A DNA stretch of 64,000 nt from an uncultured Collinsella sp. (GCA_900540855.1 UQHK01000013.1:4752-68751), one strand, 5' to 3'. Shown: positions 43,723 through 53,209, counted from the stretch's first letter. A program made the numbers and translations. The notes: a model not told the origin generated them from the sequence alone.

Positions 43723-45246
43723 ATGCCGTGCACAACGATTTTGGTTGGTAAGAACGCGAGCTACGACGGGTCGACGTTGGTCGCCCGCAACGAGGATTCG
43801 TCCAACGGGGTGTTTGAGCCCAAGCGTATGCGTGTGGTGCATCCCGACGAGCAGCCGCGCGTCTATACGAGCGTCCTGAGTCACCTGACCGTTGAACTGC
43901 CCGATAACCCCATGCGCTACACGAGCGTCCCCGATGTTGTCCCGGGCCACGGCATCTGGGCCGAGGCCGGTTTCAACGAGCTCAATGTGGGCATGTCCGC
44001 AACCGAGACGCTCACCACCAACGAGCGCGTTCGCGGCGCCGACCCGCTCGTCGACTACGTGCCCGCCAAGGGCAACGAGGACGAGGACGGCTATGTTCCG
44101 GCGCAGCCCGGCGGTCTGGGCGAGGAGGACATGGTGACCCTGGTGCTGCCATATGCCAAATCCGCCCGCGACGGCGTACGCATTCTGGGTGACCTGCTCG
44201 AGCGTTATGGCACCTACGAGAACAACGGCATCGCCTTTAGCGACGTGGACGAGATCTGGTGGCTCGAGACCATCGGCGGTCACCACTGGATCGCCAAGCG
44301 CGTGCCTGACGACGCCTATGTGACCATGCCCAACCAGCTGGGTATCGACAGCTTTGACCTGGATGACGCCGAGGGCGCCCAGGCCGATCACATGTGCTCC
44401 GCCGACCTGCGCGCTTGGATGGCCGAGTGGCATCTGGACCTGACGCTGGGCGTCGAGGGCGACGGTCCGGCCGCGGTCTTCAACCCGCGCGAGGCCTTTG
44501 GCTCGCACAGCGACAGCGACCACGTCTACAACACGCCGCGCGCCTGGTATATGCAGCGCTGCCTTAACCCCAGCGATGTGTGGGACGGTCCCGAGGCCGA
44601 CTACACGCCCGAGAGCGACGATATTCCCTGGAGCCGCGTGCCCGAGCGCAAGGTGACCATCGAGGACATCAAGTACGTACTCTCGAGCCACTACCAGGGC
44701 ACGGAGTACGACTGCTACGGCAGCAAGGGCACGCCCGCCACGCGTGGCGCCTATCGCCCCATCGGCATCAACCGCAACAGCCAGCTCGCTGTGCTGCAGC
44801 TACGCCCCTATGCGCATCCGGCCTACCGCGCCGTGCAGTGGATGGCCTTTGGCTCCAACTCGTTTAACGCGCTGGTTCCGCTGTACGCCAACGTCGAGAC
44901 CATGCCCGAGTACTTTGCCGACACGCAGGCTCGCGTGACGTCCGAAAACTTCTACTGGGCCAACCGCCTGATCGGCGCGCTGGCCGACGTCCGCTTCCAT
45001 GAGTGCGGCCGCGCAGTCGAGGATTATCAGGAGAAGGTCGGCGGCATGGGCCACAAGCAGATTCATGACGTCGACGCTGCCGTAGCCGTTCTGCCCGAAG
45101 CCGAGGTGCCCGCCGAGCTCGCCCGCGCCAACGAGGAGTTTGCCGAGCGCGTGCGGGTGGAGACCGATGCTCTGCTGGGCAAGGTGCTCTACACCACGAG
45201 CTGCGCCATGAAGAACTCTTTCGCGATGAACGACAACGTGAGGTAG
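43723..45246 (+). CDS. C69-family dipeptidase
   Basis: A 507-residue Ntn-hydrolase peptidase. The nucleophile is Cys3, exposed by N-terminal processing, in MPCTTILVGKNASYDGSTLV, with ARNEDS following. The family hydrolyses dipeptides broadly. ATG 43723 is chosen since AGGAGG ends 6 bases before it; the in-frame ATG 43717 abuts the AGGAGG and would give an N-terminus two residues longer. The sequence is complete and rich in the expected Trp/Tyr motifs (EIWWLETIGGHHW, YYGSKGTPATRGAYRP-like region). Confidence 0.92.
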   Translation: MPCTTILVGKNASYDGSTLVARNEDSSNGVFEPKRMRVVHPDEQPRVYTSVLSHLTVELPDNPMRYTSVPDVVPGHGIWAEAGFNELNVGMSATETLTTNERVRGADPLVDYVPAKGNEDEDGYVPAQPGGLGEEDMVTLVLPYAKSARDGVRILGDLLERYGTYENNGIAFSDVDEIWWLETIGGHHWIAKRVPDDAYVTMPNQLGIDSFDLDDAEGAQADHMCSADLRAWMAEWHLDLTLGVEGDGPAAVFNPREAFGSHSDSDHVYNTPRAWYMQRCLNPSDVWDGPEADYTPESDDIPWSRVPERKVTIEDIKYVLSSHYQGTEYDCYGSKGTPATRGAYRPIGINRNSQLAVLQLRPYAHPAYRAVQWMAFGSNSFNALVPLYANVETMPEYFADTQARVTSENFYWANRLIGALADVRFHECGRAVEDYQEKVGGMGHKQIHDVDAAVAVLPEAEVPAELARANEEFAERVRVETDALLGKVLYTTSCAMKNSFAMNDNVR

Positions 45247-45345
45247 GGATTTCCCGTCGATCGAATAGCGCTAAAACGCTTTGTCGCTTTCGCTCAATCT
45301 TGGGTACAAGAACGCCAATGCAGTTGTTTGTGATTGGAGACAACC

Positions 45346-45762
45346 ATGGTTATGAAACTCGATCAGCTTGTTAACGGCGCCATTAACGTAGGCTTTGGCG
45401 CTGCCGCCGTTGCTGTCGAAGGCGGCAAGAAGGTCCTCGACGACCTTAACACTAAAGGCGAGCAGGTCCGCAAGGACACCGCCACCCCCGATATCGCCCG
45501 CAGTGTGTCCGACATGTTCGAGCAGGCCGGCGGTACCATCTCCGATCTGACCGAGCGCTTGGGCATGCAGGGCGAGACCGCGGCCCAGCGCGTGCTTGAC
45601 GAGCTCATACTTGCCCGCGTCCGCGTCATGACCGCCCCCGAGCGCACGGCCTTCCTGGCCCATGTGCGCGACATCGTCGATTCGGTCGAGGACAACGTGA
45701 CCTCGGTGCCCGTCGAGTCCGTTGAGCCCGACGATGCGAAGGATACCGAAGAGGCCGAGTAG
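45346..45762 (+). CDS. phasin-like coiled-coil protein
   Basis: A 138-residue helical acidic protein. VNGAINVGFGAAAVAVEGGK and an extended helix (EQVRKDTATPDIARSVSDMFEQ) recall PhaF/PhaI-type phasins; a conserved second half (RVLDELILARVRVMTAPERT) is seen in similar proteins found next to ABC1/UbiB kinases. It precedes the UbiB gene by 8 bases, so co-transcription is likely. Start ATG 45346 with GGAGA. Role unknown; lipid or granule surface association is an inference. Confidence 0.65.
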   Translation: MVMKLDQLVNGAINVGFGAAAVAVEGGKKVLDDLNTKGEQVRKDTATPDIARSVSDMFEQAGGTISDLTERLGMQGETAAQRVLDELILARVRVMTAPERTAFLAHVRDIVDSVEDNVTSVPVESVEPDDAKDTEEAE

Positions 45763-45770
45763 CAGCGCAG

Positions 45771-47534
45771 ATGGCAGATTCCACCACCGATTACAACAAT
45801 CTAGATCCCTTGGGTGACGAGGCGGCGGTTGTCGATGAGGTCGACGCCGCCGTCTCGGGCGCTCGCAAGAAGCCGCGCGCTGTCGATATGGTCCCCGAGG
45901 AGCCCGACGCGATGGCGCCGGACGAGGAATACCAGCTCACACCGGCGGGTCGCCGCGAGCGCATCGGGCAGATTGTTCGCCTGGTCAAAAAGTACCGCGT
46001 GTGGGATAACCTCACGCCGGTTCGTTTGCGCCGCCTGCTCGAGGAACTCGGCCCCATGTTCGTCAAGATGGGGCAGATTCTGGCCAACCGGTCCGAGATT
46101 CTGCCGCAACGCTTTTGCGACGAGCTGCGTCGTCTGCGCTCCGACGTGGAGCCTGTACCGTACGAGGTCGTACTCAGTTGTCTGGAAGAAGAATACGGCC
46201 TGCGCCTGGGGGAGATGTTCGATGCGATCGACCCCAATCCGCTTGGTAGCGCATCGCTCGCGCAGGTGCACCGCGCTCGTCTGGTGACGGGCGAGGACGT
46301 GGCCGTCAAGGTGCAGCGCCCCGGTGCGCAGCAGGTTATGGCACAGGACATCGATATCATCCGCTCGGTGGTGCGTATCGTTTCCAAGTTCGTCAACACC
46401 GATCAATTCGTTGACCTGCACGGCGTAGTCGAGGAGTTGTGGACCTCGTTTCGCGAGGAGACCAACTTTTTGGCCGAGGCCAAAAACCTCAACGACTTCT
46501 ACGAGTTCCATAAGAGCGTTCATGGCGTGACGTGCCCTAAGTCCTATCTGGACCTGTGCACCGAGCACGTGGTGGTCATGGACTATGTCGACGGCATTTC
46601 GATCGCCGATCCTGAACGCTTGGTGGCCGAGGGCTATGACTTGGAAAAGATCGGTGCCGCTATCGTCGAGGACTACTCGACGCAGGTGCTCGATGACGGC
46701 TTTTTCCATGCCGACCCGCATGCGGGAAACATCATTCTCAAGGACGGCATCGTTTACTTTATCGACTTGGGCATGGTCGGACGCATGTCGAGCCACGATC
46801 GTGGCATCGTCAAGGACATGATTTTCGCCGTGGCCGAGGGTGACGTGCCCAAGCTCAAGGATTCGCTCATGCGCTTCGCCGTGACGCGTGGCGATTCGGC
46901 CGAGCTTGACCATTCGGCCTTTTTGTCCGATTTGGACTTTATCGTCGCAGACTTTGCGGGCCTTGACCTGAAGGATCTGGATATCGGCGAGTTTTTGACC
47001 TCGCTGCTAAACCTGGCGCGCAAAAACGATGTTGAGCTGCCGAGCGTGGTAACGATGTTCGCGCGCGGCATGGTGACGCTCGAGGGTTTGCTGACCGAGT
47101 ATATGCCCAACGTCAACATGATCCAGATCATCCAGACGCACATCAAAAACGAAAAAAGCACCTATGCGCGCGTGCGTGATATGGGACGCGATCTGGCCGC
47201 GAGCAGCTATCGCGCGGCAAAAGGCTCGCTCGAGGCGGCCGAGTATTTGGGCTTGGCTTCGCGTATGCTCACGCGCGGCCAGCTTAAGGTGAACACGCAG
47301 ATCATGAGCAGCGATAAGGCGCTGCGACAGCTGGGCGGAATTATCGACCGCATGTCGATGGCTATCGTGATCGCCGGTCTGTTTATCGGTTCGTCGGTGG
47401 TGTACTACGCACGCATCGAGCCGGTTGTGTTTGGTATCCCGGTCATTGGCTTTATGGGCTACGTGAGCGCGCTGGTGCTGGCGCTTATGCTGGGCCGCAA
47501 TATCTGGCTCAACAGCCACGGCGGCAAGCACTAG
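45771..47534 (+). CDS. ABC1/UbiB-family atypical kinase
   Basis: A 587-residue protein-kinase-like protein. The KxGQ motif is in GPMFVKMGQILANRSEILP, the nucleotide-binding Ala-rich loop in LGSASLAQVHRA, and the catalytic region in FHADPHAGNIILKDG and YFIDLGMVGRM. Two hydrophobic helices at the C-terminus (about 525-580) anchor it in the membrane. UbiB-like proteins support quinone or lipid handling through ATPase activity rather than protein phosphorylation. It lies directly behind the phasin-like gene. Confidence 0.92.
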   Translation: MADSTTDYNNLDPLGDEAAVVDEVDAAVSGARKKPRAVDMVPEEPDAMAPDEEYQLTPAGRRERIGQIVRLVKKYRVWDNLTPVRLRRLLEELGPMFVKMGQILANRSEILPQRFCDELRRLRSDVEPVPYEVVLSCLEEEYGLRLGEMFDAIDPNPLGSASLAQVHRARLVTGEDVAVKVQRPGAQQVMAQDIDIIRSVVRIVSKFVNTDQFVDLHGVVEELWTSFREETNFLAEAKNLNDFYEFHKSVHGVTCPKSYLDLCTEHVVVMDYVDGISIADPERLVAEGYDLEKIGAAIVEDYSTQVLDDGFFHADPHAGNIILKDGIVYFIDLGMVGRMSSHDRGIVKDMIFAVAEGDVPKLKDSLMRFAVTRGDSAELDHSAFLSDLDFIVADFAGLDLKDLDIGEFLTSLLNLARKNDVELPSVVTMFARGMVTLEGLLTEYMPNVNMIQIIQTHIKNEKSTYARVRDMGRDLAASSYRAAKGSLEAAEYLGLASRMLTRGQLKVNTQIMSSDKALRQLGGIIDRMSMAIVIAGLFIGSSVVYYARIEPVVFGIPVIGFMGYVSALVLALMLGRNIWLNSHGGKH

Positions 47535-47585
47535 AGGCTGCGGCCGTCACTGCATTTTCCTATCGCAAACAATAGCTTTTACCTT

Positions 47586-47613
47586 GGGCTTCGCCTGCGT
47601 GCGAGGCCCTTTT
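47586..47613 (+). terminator. terminator of the UbiB-like gene
   Basis: GGGCTTCGC pairs with GCGAGGCCC (one G-U), loop CTGCGT, then TTTT. Confidence 0.8.
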
Positions 47614-47626
47614 GCGTGATACCATT

Positions 47627-47654
47627 TTGACGGTAATAATCGATGGCCTAGATG
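47627..47654 (+). promoter_or_regulatory. candidate promoter of the riboswitch transcript
   Basis: TTGACG at 47627-47632 and TAGATG at 47649-47654 with a 16-base spacer lie just upstream of the cobalamin riboswitch. Confidence 0.45.
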
Positions 47655-47780
47655 GTGGTGCGGAGACGCACGAATGCGCGGTTTTCCTGCGCGTTTGGGA
47701 GAATCGGGGTGCAAGTCCCCGGCTGTACCAGTAACCGTAATTCCTCTTGGCTCGGGATGTTCGCGTCGCAGATCGGACGG
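47655..47780 (+). promoter_or_regulatory. cobalamin (B12) riboswitch
   Basis: The core is unmistakable: GGGAGAATCGGGGTGCAAG from 47697, TCCCCGGCTGTACCAGTAAC, and a B12-box-like GGCTCGGGATGTTCGC near 47750. Paired arms GGTGCG/CGCAC and TGCGCG/TGCGCG precede it. It ends about 190 bases before the next start. A GC-rich CTGCGGCGTATGCCGCC segment near 47828 and a GGGGGACCCC motif near 47876 are likely parts of the expression platform. It controls the DUF4430 protein gene downstream. Confidence 0.88.
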
Positions 47781-47965
47781 CGCGCTCGAGTCGTTAAGGT
47801 TAAGTCGGATCGCCTCCCATCTTGCGTGCGGCTGCGGCGTATGCCGCCGGTGTGCATAGGGCTCTGGAGGGAAGGGGGACCCCGATGGGGGAACTCGAGC
47901 GCAACATGCGCGATGACGTGGGGCAGCCTCAAAGCAACGCTCCGAGTATAGACAATGGGGGACAA

Positions 47966-50900
47966 ATGGATATGTTTGAGGACGAGCGCGAGCGCGCCTC
48001 GTTGCATCGCCGTGGCGCGATTGCACGCGGTGTAGCCAAGCGCGGCCTGGTGGCATTCCTGGCCTTCGCGATGGCCTTTGGCACCACGCCGGCTCAGTTG
48101 TGGGCCGAGGGCGCCGAGGGCATTGCCGAGGCTGTGGCTCAGGCTGCGACGCCTGCCGAGAACGGCTCTGGTGAGTCCGCGACAAGCCCCGCTGCCGACC
48201 TCAATGCGAGCGGCGTGGTGGCGAATGGGGGCACTGCCGAGCAAGATGCCGCCGCGACAACTTCGGGCCCTACCGACAAGACTGAGGACGATAGCGCTGC
48301 AGGCAATGAGGCGCCGGTTGCATCGACGTCCGATGCCTCGAAGCAGGACGCCGCCGTTGTCTCTGCCGCTGGAGAGGCCAAGACTCAGCCTGCCAAGGCC
48401 GAGAGCCAGGATGTCTCTGCCACGTGCTCCGTCGTCGGCACCGACGCCAAGGGCGCCCAGCAGACCTGGGCCGCCGCGCAGCGGATCACGCTGAAGGAGG
48501 GCTCGACCGCGGCCGACCTCTCCGAGCAGCTCTTCAAGCAGGCCGGCCTGACCACCGATTATGATCCCAACGGCACCTGGGGCTGGGCGCTCAACACGAT
48601 CACGTCGCCCTTCGATAAGGACCGCAAGCTCGGCTACGACTCGGCGACCGGCGCGTACTGGCAGCTGTTCGTCAACGGCAGCGCCTCCGAGGTCGGCGCG
48701 GGCGGCTACACGCTCAAGGACGGCGACTCCGTCGTCTGGTGCTACTCGAAGTACGGCGACCCCGCACCCGAGCAGGTTTCCGTCACGATGGAGATTATTG
48801 GCAAAAAGACCGGGATAGCTCAGCGTTGGACGAACCCGTCGATCCAGGTGTTTGTTAAGGGCACGTCGATCAAGGATGCCTCCGCTGCTTACTTCGATGC
48901 CCTTGGCATAAAGTCAAAAATGTACGACGAATTTGGCTATTGGGGCGTCTATAGTCTCGTATCTCCGCTTGATGGCATCGAGCTGTCGGGTGCATGGTCG
49001 TTCTTTGTCAACGGCGTTCCTGGGTCTCAGCTCGATAGCGATTATGTGCTCAAGTCTGGCGACAAAATCGTCTGGGCTTTTGCTCCCGGCGATACTGTGC
49101 CCGGCGTCGACAGTGTTGTTGTTGACCCGGGTGCCGCACGTCCTAACTGGGATAGCGATTGGCCTGGTTATACGAGCGCCGACAAAGTAACCGACGCTCC
49201 TGTGCCCACGAAAGACGCTGAGGCAAAATGGGTGAGCGAGCTCAAGGGCTCGAACGAATGGAGCAAGGGTATTTCCGACCCGTTGCTGGTCGGTGACTAC
49301 CTCTACGTGGCCGTTGGTTCCAAGCTGCTCAAGAAAGATGTCGACACGGGTGAGACCGTTGCCGAATCGCCTTTGGCGGCAAAGATCGATTCGACCTCGC
49401 GTATGGTATACACTGGCGGCGTGATGCTCGTGCCGCTTTCGATCGGTCGCCTGCAGGCGCTGACGGTTGATGCTCTGGCGACGGTTTGGGTAACCGATGA
49501 GTTGCCTGCTGGCCCCGATGGTGCTCAGCAGTCTCTTGCGTCCATTACGGTTCGTGACGGCTTTGCGTACTTTGGGACGGCATCGGCCAGCTGGTCCGAC
49601 TCGAGCGACGGCTACCTGCTCTGCGTGCGCATCTCCGATGGCAAGGTTATGTGGCAGCATAAGAACGAGAACAGCAAGGGCTATTACTGGGCCGGCTTGG
49701 CGTTCTCGGGCAATTATGGCGTCATCGCAGATGATTCCGGTACGGTGAGCACGGTCGACCCCGAAACTGGAAAGACCGTTGCGTCGCTCAAGATTGCCGA
49801 GCGCGTGCGCACGACGGTGCTGGTCGATGGATCGATTGCCTATGTCGTGAGCGCCGATGGCGTTTTGCATAAGCTTTCGGTTGGAACGGACGGAACCCTT
49901 TCTGAGCTTGGCAAGGTGACGTTTGGTGGCAGCTCGACCTCGACGCCGGTGCTGGCCAACGGCAAGATTGTGGTCGGAGGCTCATCGACCGAATCCTTTA
50001 TGGGCGGTTATCAGAACAAGTACACGTATCACTACGGTCAGCTTGCAGTGATTGATGCCGAGACGCTTTCCGTGGACTATTCCATTTGCAAGGCGGACGG
50101 TAGCTATATTCGTCAGGGGGCTTCGGGCGGCGGTGATGTAAAGTCGCAGCCGGTCGTTTCTGTCCAGAATGGCGAGACGTACGTCTACTTTACGTCCAAC
50201 AACAACCCGGGCGGCATCTATCGTTACCGTATTGGCGATGACGAGGCCGAACTGCTTTATACGCCCGTGGCGGGCGACCAGCAGTACTGCATGGCTTCTA
50301 TTTCGGTCGGATCCGATGGTTCACTCTACTATGTCAATGACTCGGGCAAGTTGTTTGCTGTCAAGGGTAATGGCCAAAGGGTCAAACGCTATACCGTGAC
50401 GTTCGACGCCAACGGTAAGGATGCGGCGATGCCCGATTCTCAACGCGTGAAGGAAGGCAAGGCGGCGACGGAGCCCTCGACTCAGCCACAGTGCAAGGGC
50501 TACACTTTCGGCGGTTGGTTCACCGATGAGGCTTGCACGCAGGCGTATGACTTCAGTACGCCAGTGACGGCCGATCTGACGCTGTATGCCAAGTGGACCA
50601 AGAATGCTGTTAACCCTGGCGGCAATGGTGGTTCTGGCACTAATGGTGGCAACGGTGGCGCTGGCAACGGTTCCGGTGCTGGCACGGGCACGGGTTCCGG
50701 CTCCGGCACGAAGGGCCAGCAGGCCGGCGGCGCTATCGCCCCGGGTCATAAGCCGACGACCAAGACGACGGTGTCGACCAAGACCGAGACCAAGGACAAC
50801 AAGTCCGACAAGAAGGACACCGATAAGTCCGATAAGAAGGACGAGAAGAAGTCTGACAAGAAGTCTGACAAGAAGGACAGCAAGTCCGACAAGAAGTCCG

Positions 50901-51064
50901 ATTCCAAGTCCGATACGGGTGCTGCTTCCACGACCACTGCTAAGAAGTCCTCTAGTGCCTCCGGGCAGGAGGCTGGCACCAACCCGCTCGCCATTGTTGG
51001 CGTTGCCGCCGGCGTCATCGGTCTCGCCATCGTCGGCGTGTTCGTGTTCACCAAACGTCGGTAG
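47966..51064 (+). CDS. large DUF4430 / beta-propeller surface protein
   Basis: About 1032 residues. An N-terminal signal region (RRGAIARGVAKRG, then a hydrophobic core ending in QLWA) and a Thr/Ala/Asp-rich linker come first. Two DUF4430 domains, the transcobalamin C-terminal-like fold, follow: about 150-250 (GTWGWALN, YWQLFVNGS) and 260-360 (GYWGVYSL, WSFFVNGVPG). A PQQ-like beta-propeller spans about 390-800. An InlB/Flg_new-type beta repeat (YTVTFDANG, LTLYAKWTKN) follows. Then come a Gly-rich spacer, a long KSDKKD-repeat linker, and a C-terminal transmembrane anchor ending in FTKRR. No LPxTG is seen. ATG 47966 with GGGGGA suits the signal peptide; ATG 47885 is also possible. Riboswitch control suggests corrinoid binding at the surface. 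Confidence 0.85.
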   Translation: MDMFEDERERASLHRRGAIARGVAKRGLVAFLAFAMAFGTTPAQLWAEGAEGIAEAVAQAATPAENGSGESATSPAADLNASGVVANGGTAEQDAAATTSGPTDKTEDDSAAGNEAPVASTSDASKQDAAVVSAAGEAKTQPAKAESQDVSATCSVVGTDAKGAQQTWAAAQRITLKEGSTAADLSEQLFKQAGLTTDYDPNGTWGWALNTITSPFDKDRKLGYDSATGAYWQLFVNGSASEVGAGGYTLKDGDSVVWCYSKYGDPAPEQVSVTMEIIGKKTGIAQRWTNPSIQVFVKGTSIKDASAAYFDALGIKSKMYDEFGYWGVYSLVSPLDGIELSGAWSFFVNGVPGSQLDSDYVLKSGDKIVWAFAPGDTVPGVDSVVVDPGAARPNWDSDWPGYTSADKVTDAPVPTKDAEAKWVSELKGSNEWSKGISDPLLVGDYLYVAVGSKLLKKDVDTGETVAESPLAAKIDSTSRMVYTGGVMLVPLSIGRLQALTVDALATVWVTDELPAGPDGAQQSLASITVRDGFAYFGTASASWSDSSDGYLLCVRISDGKVMWQHKNENSKGYYWAGLAFSGNYGVIADDSGTVSTVDPETGKTVASLKIAERVRTTVLVDGSIAYVVSADGVLHKLSVGTDGTLSELGKVTFGGSSTSTPVLANGKIVVGGSSTESFMGGYQNKYTYHYGQLAVIDAETLSVDYSICKADGSYIRQGASGGGDVKSQPVVSVQNGETYVYFTSNNNPGGIYRYRIGDDEAELLYTPVAGDQQYCMASISVGSDGSLYYVNDSGKLFAVKGNGQRVKRYTVTFDANGKDAAMPDSQRVKEGKAATEPSTQPQCKGYTFGGWFTDEACTQAYDFSTPVTADLTLYAKWTKNAVNPGGNGGSGTNGGNGGAGNGSGAGTGTGSGSGTKGQQAGGAIAPGHKPTTKTTVSTKTETKDNKSDKKDTDKSDKKDEKKSDKKSDKKDSKSDKKSDSKSDTGAASTTTAKKSSSASGQEAGTNPLAIVGVAAGVIGLAIVGVFVFTKRR

Positions 51065-51073
51065 GTGAGGGCT

Positions 51074-51949
51074 GTGTCCAATAAATCCAAGGACGCTGAC
51101 CCCAAGCAACCAGATTCCTCGTTCATTCAGTTCGACGATGCAAAGCAACAGGGCGCCGCTTCGGCGGCGTCCGCCCCTCGTCGCAAGGCGCTCCTTGGCG
51201 TTTTGACTGCCGCGTGCACCATTCTGATCGTCGTCTCGCTGGGCTTCGTCCATCCTTCCGAGAGCGGCGCCTGGTCCATCGACTGGATCATTCAGGCCGT
51301 GACGGGGGAGAGCGTCGTCACCAAGGACACCAAGGCGTCTGGCTCGACTATGGCTTCGGGCGAGGCCAGTTCCGAGGACTCCAAGTCATCGAATGACGCA
51401 AAAGATGAGTCCAAGTCCAAGGACGATTCCGAGTCTTCAAACAAGGAATCGGACAAGAACTCGGATAACAAGAAGTCCGAGGACCAGGACGGCAAGAAGT
51501 TTGGCGATAAATCCGCTGCCCAAAATACGGGAGCCGGTGATACTTCCAATGCGTCTGGCGGTGGCCAGTCGTCTGATGGAGCCTCATCCTCTAATGGTGG
51601 AAACGCCTCCTCGGGCGGCCAGAGCGGCTCGCAGGAGTCCAGCTACGTAACAGTGACGGTTTCGGTCACATCGAGCGCTGTGGGCAATCCTGTGTCTTCT
51701 GGTGGCACCTTTACCTTTAACGAAGGCGTTACCGTCTACGATGCCCTGTGCGCGCTGGGTCTTTCTGTCAACGCACATGGCTCGTCGTACGGCACATATG
51801 TCTCCGCGATTGGTGGTTTGGCCGAGAAACAGTACGGCGGCACGAGCGGCTGGATGTACTCCGTCAACGGCACAACGCCTATGACGGCCTGCAGCAACTA
51901 CGTTCTCTCCAACGGCGACAACGTGGTCTGGTATTACGTTACAGGCTAG
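51074..51949 (+). CDS. DUF4430 membrane-anchored protein
   Basis: About 291 residues: a short cytoplasmic start, one transmembrane helix (LLGVLTAACTILIVVSLGFV, about 42-62), and a low-complexity Ser/Lys/Asp linker of about 120 residues. One C-terminal DUF4430 domain follows (VTVYDALCALGLSV, GTSGWMYSVNG, DNVVWYYVTG). It begins 9 bases after the stop of the large DUF4430 gene, so it belongs to the same B12-controlled transcript. GTG 51074 is favoured over GTG 51065 by the AGGTGAGG upstream. The similar domain in both products suggests joint capture or relay of a ligand. Confidence 0.82.
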   Translation: MSNKSKDADPKQPDSSFIQFDDAKQQGAASAASAPRRKALLGVLTAACTILIVVSLGFVHPSESGAWSIDWIIQAVTGESVVTKDTKASGSTMASGEASSEDSKSSNDAKDESKSKDDSESSNKESDKNSDNKKSEDQDGKKFGDKSAAQNTGAGDTSNASGGGQSSDGASSSNGGNASSGGQSGSQESSYVTVTVSVTSSAVGNPVSSGGTFTFNEGVTVYDALCALGLSVNAHGSSYGTYVSAIGGLAEKQYGGTSGWMYSVNGTTPMTACSNYVLSNGDNVVWYYVTG

Positions 51950-51974
51950 AGGCCTCGACATAGCGCGCCAGACG

Positions 51975-52009
51975 GGCGGTTCGGACAGACATCCGGGCCG
52001 CCTGTTTTT
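51975..52009 (+). terminator. terminator of the DUF4430 operon
   Basis: GGCGGTTCGGA pairs with TCCGGGCCGCC (two G-U pairs) and is followed by TGTTTTT. Confidence 0.8.
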
Positions 52010-52047
52010 CATGCGAATGGGACTGGGTCGCCGGGTCTTTCGGCAAA

Positions 52048-52083
52048 CAAAAAAACCGGTTGGAATGGGAATTCCAACCGGTT
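52048..52083 (-). terminator. terminator of the leftward gtrA gene
   Basis: AACCGGTTGGAAT and ATTCCAACCGGTT form a perfect 13-bp stem with loop GGGA; the A run at 52048-52055 becomes seven Ts for leftward transcription. Confidence 0.92.
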
Positions 52084-52109
52084 ATACATTCAAGCAAATA
52101 GCGAATCGA

Positions 52110-52517
52110 CTACGACCGTGCGCCCTCGAGAAAGAAGCGACGGCTGAAGTAGTTGTACCAGGTGACGAGGAACGTGGCGATGGCCTTCATGGCTTGGTAG
52201 CCGATGCTCAAAAACGTGACGCCCACAAACATGTATAGGTCGTTGAGGCCCAGGCCGATCACCGACAGGATGGTGAAGATCGTGAACTCGCGCTTGCGGC
52301 TCATGCCCTCGCGGTGGTCGAACACGTACTTCATGCTGAGCCAGTAGTTGACCACGACGGACGTGGTAAACGAGACCGTGGTACTCATCAAAAAGTCGAG
52401 GTGAAACAGCTCGACAAGCGCAATGAGCATACCCCAGTCGATGCCAAAGGAGATAAGACCCACGACAGCGAACTTGAGGAACTGCTTGGTATGAGGTTGT
52501 GCCAGTGCCTTGCGCAC
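52110..52517 (-). CDS. GtrA-family membrane protein 1
   Basis: A 135-residue protein with four transmembrane helices of the GtrA family (FLKFAVVGLISFGIDWGMLI, then NYWLSMKYVF and NYFSRRFF). These proteins assist transfer of polyprenyl-linked sugars to cell-surface polymers. GTG 52517 seems to be the start, with GGAT upstream. A second, clearly related gtrA lies 218 bases upstream on the same strand. Confidence 0.85.
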   Translation of the reverse strand: MRKALAQPHTKQFLKFAVVGLISFGIDWGMLIALVELFHLDFLMSTTVSFTTSVVVNYWLSMKYVFDHREGMSRKREFTIFTILSVIGLGLNDLYMFVGVTFLSIGYQAMKAIATFLVTWYNYFSRRFFLEGARS

Positions 52518-52735
52518 GTAATCACATCCAATGCGTTGATGAATCGAGCAGAGGATACTTTAGAGCTTTTGCAAGGGAAACGTAAGGTCTTTGCCAAGAA
52601 CTATACGAACTTGCCAAATTTTCAAGAGCTAATCCGCAAACGTTGAAAATTTGCCCGTAAACGAGCAAAGCCCACGAACAACATAGCGCTCGACGCGCGT
52701 CATCCGTGGGCATCGTAAAGCTGTAAGGTTGCAAG

Positions 52736-53131
52736 TTACTTGGTCTCGTCGCCTTCCAGGAAGATCTTTCGGGTCACAAAGTTGTAGACCATGACAAGCG
52801 CGGTGGCGCAAATCTTGGCGATATTGGCCTCGAGTCCCAGGCCGGCGTTGAGTGTCAACACGATACCGTCGTTGAGTGCCAGGCCGATCACGGACAGCAC
52901 GACAAAGATAATGAACTCGCGGCGGCGGCTCATGCCCTCCTTGTGCGCAAACACGTACTTCATGCTGGCGAGGTAGTTAAAGATGAGTGAGATGATAAAG
53001 CCGCTGGTGTTGGCGATTAGGATGTTGAGGCCCAGACCGTAGTGGAGCAGATTCATAATGCCAAAGTCGATGACCGTGGCAATGACGCCGACGACGCCAA
53101 ACTTCATGATCTGCGCAAGGAGCTTTTGCAT
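52736..53131 (-). CDS. GtrA-family membrane protein 2
   Basis: A 131-residue paralogue of the downstream gene with the same four-helix plan (IMKFGVVGVIATVIDFGIMN, NYLASMKYVFAHKEGMSRRR, VYNFVTRKIFLEG). ATG 53131 (AAGGCAGG upstream) gives the family's usual N-terminus; the open frame to 53194 would add 21 unusual residues. A GCCCACG/CGTGGGC hairpin at 52670-52711 may end its transcript. Confidence 0.85.
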   Translation of the reverse strand: MQKLLAQIMKFGVVGVIATVIDFGIMNLLHYGLGLNILIANTSGFIISLIFNYLASMKYVFAHKEGMSRRREFIIFVVLSVIGLALNDGIVLTLNAGLGLEANIAKICATALVMVYNFVTRKIFLEGDETK

Positions 53132-53209
53132 GGTACCTGCCTTATGGTGGCGCCGGGGCGCCGCGGGGATGACAAACTCAGCAAGTTTAGCCAATCCCCA
53201 CGGGTGGTG

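Noticed and set aside
50760..50930. Direct repeats in the DUF4430 gene as a CRISPR-like array
   Set aside because: The repeats encode the KSDKKD linker in frame and lack constant repeat-spacer spacing.
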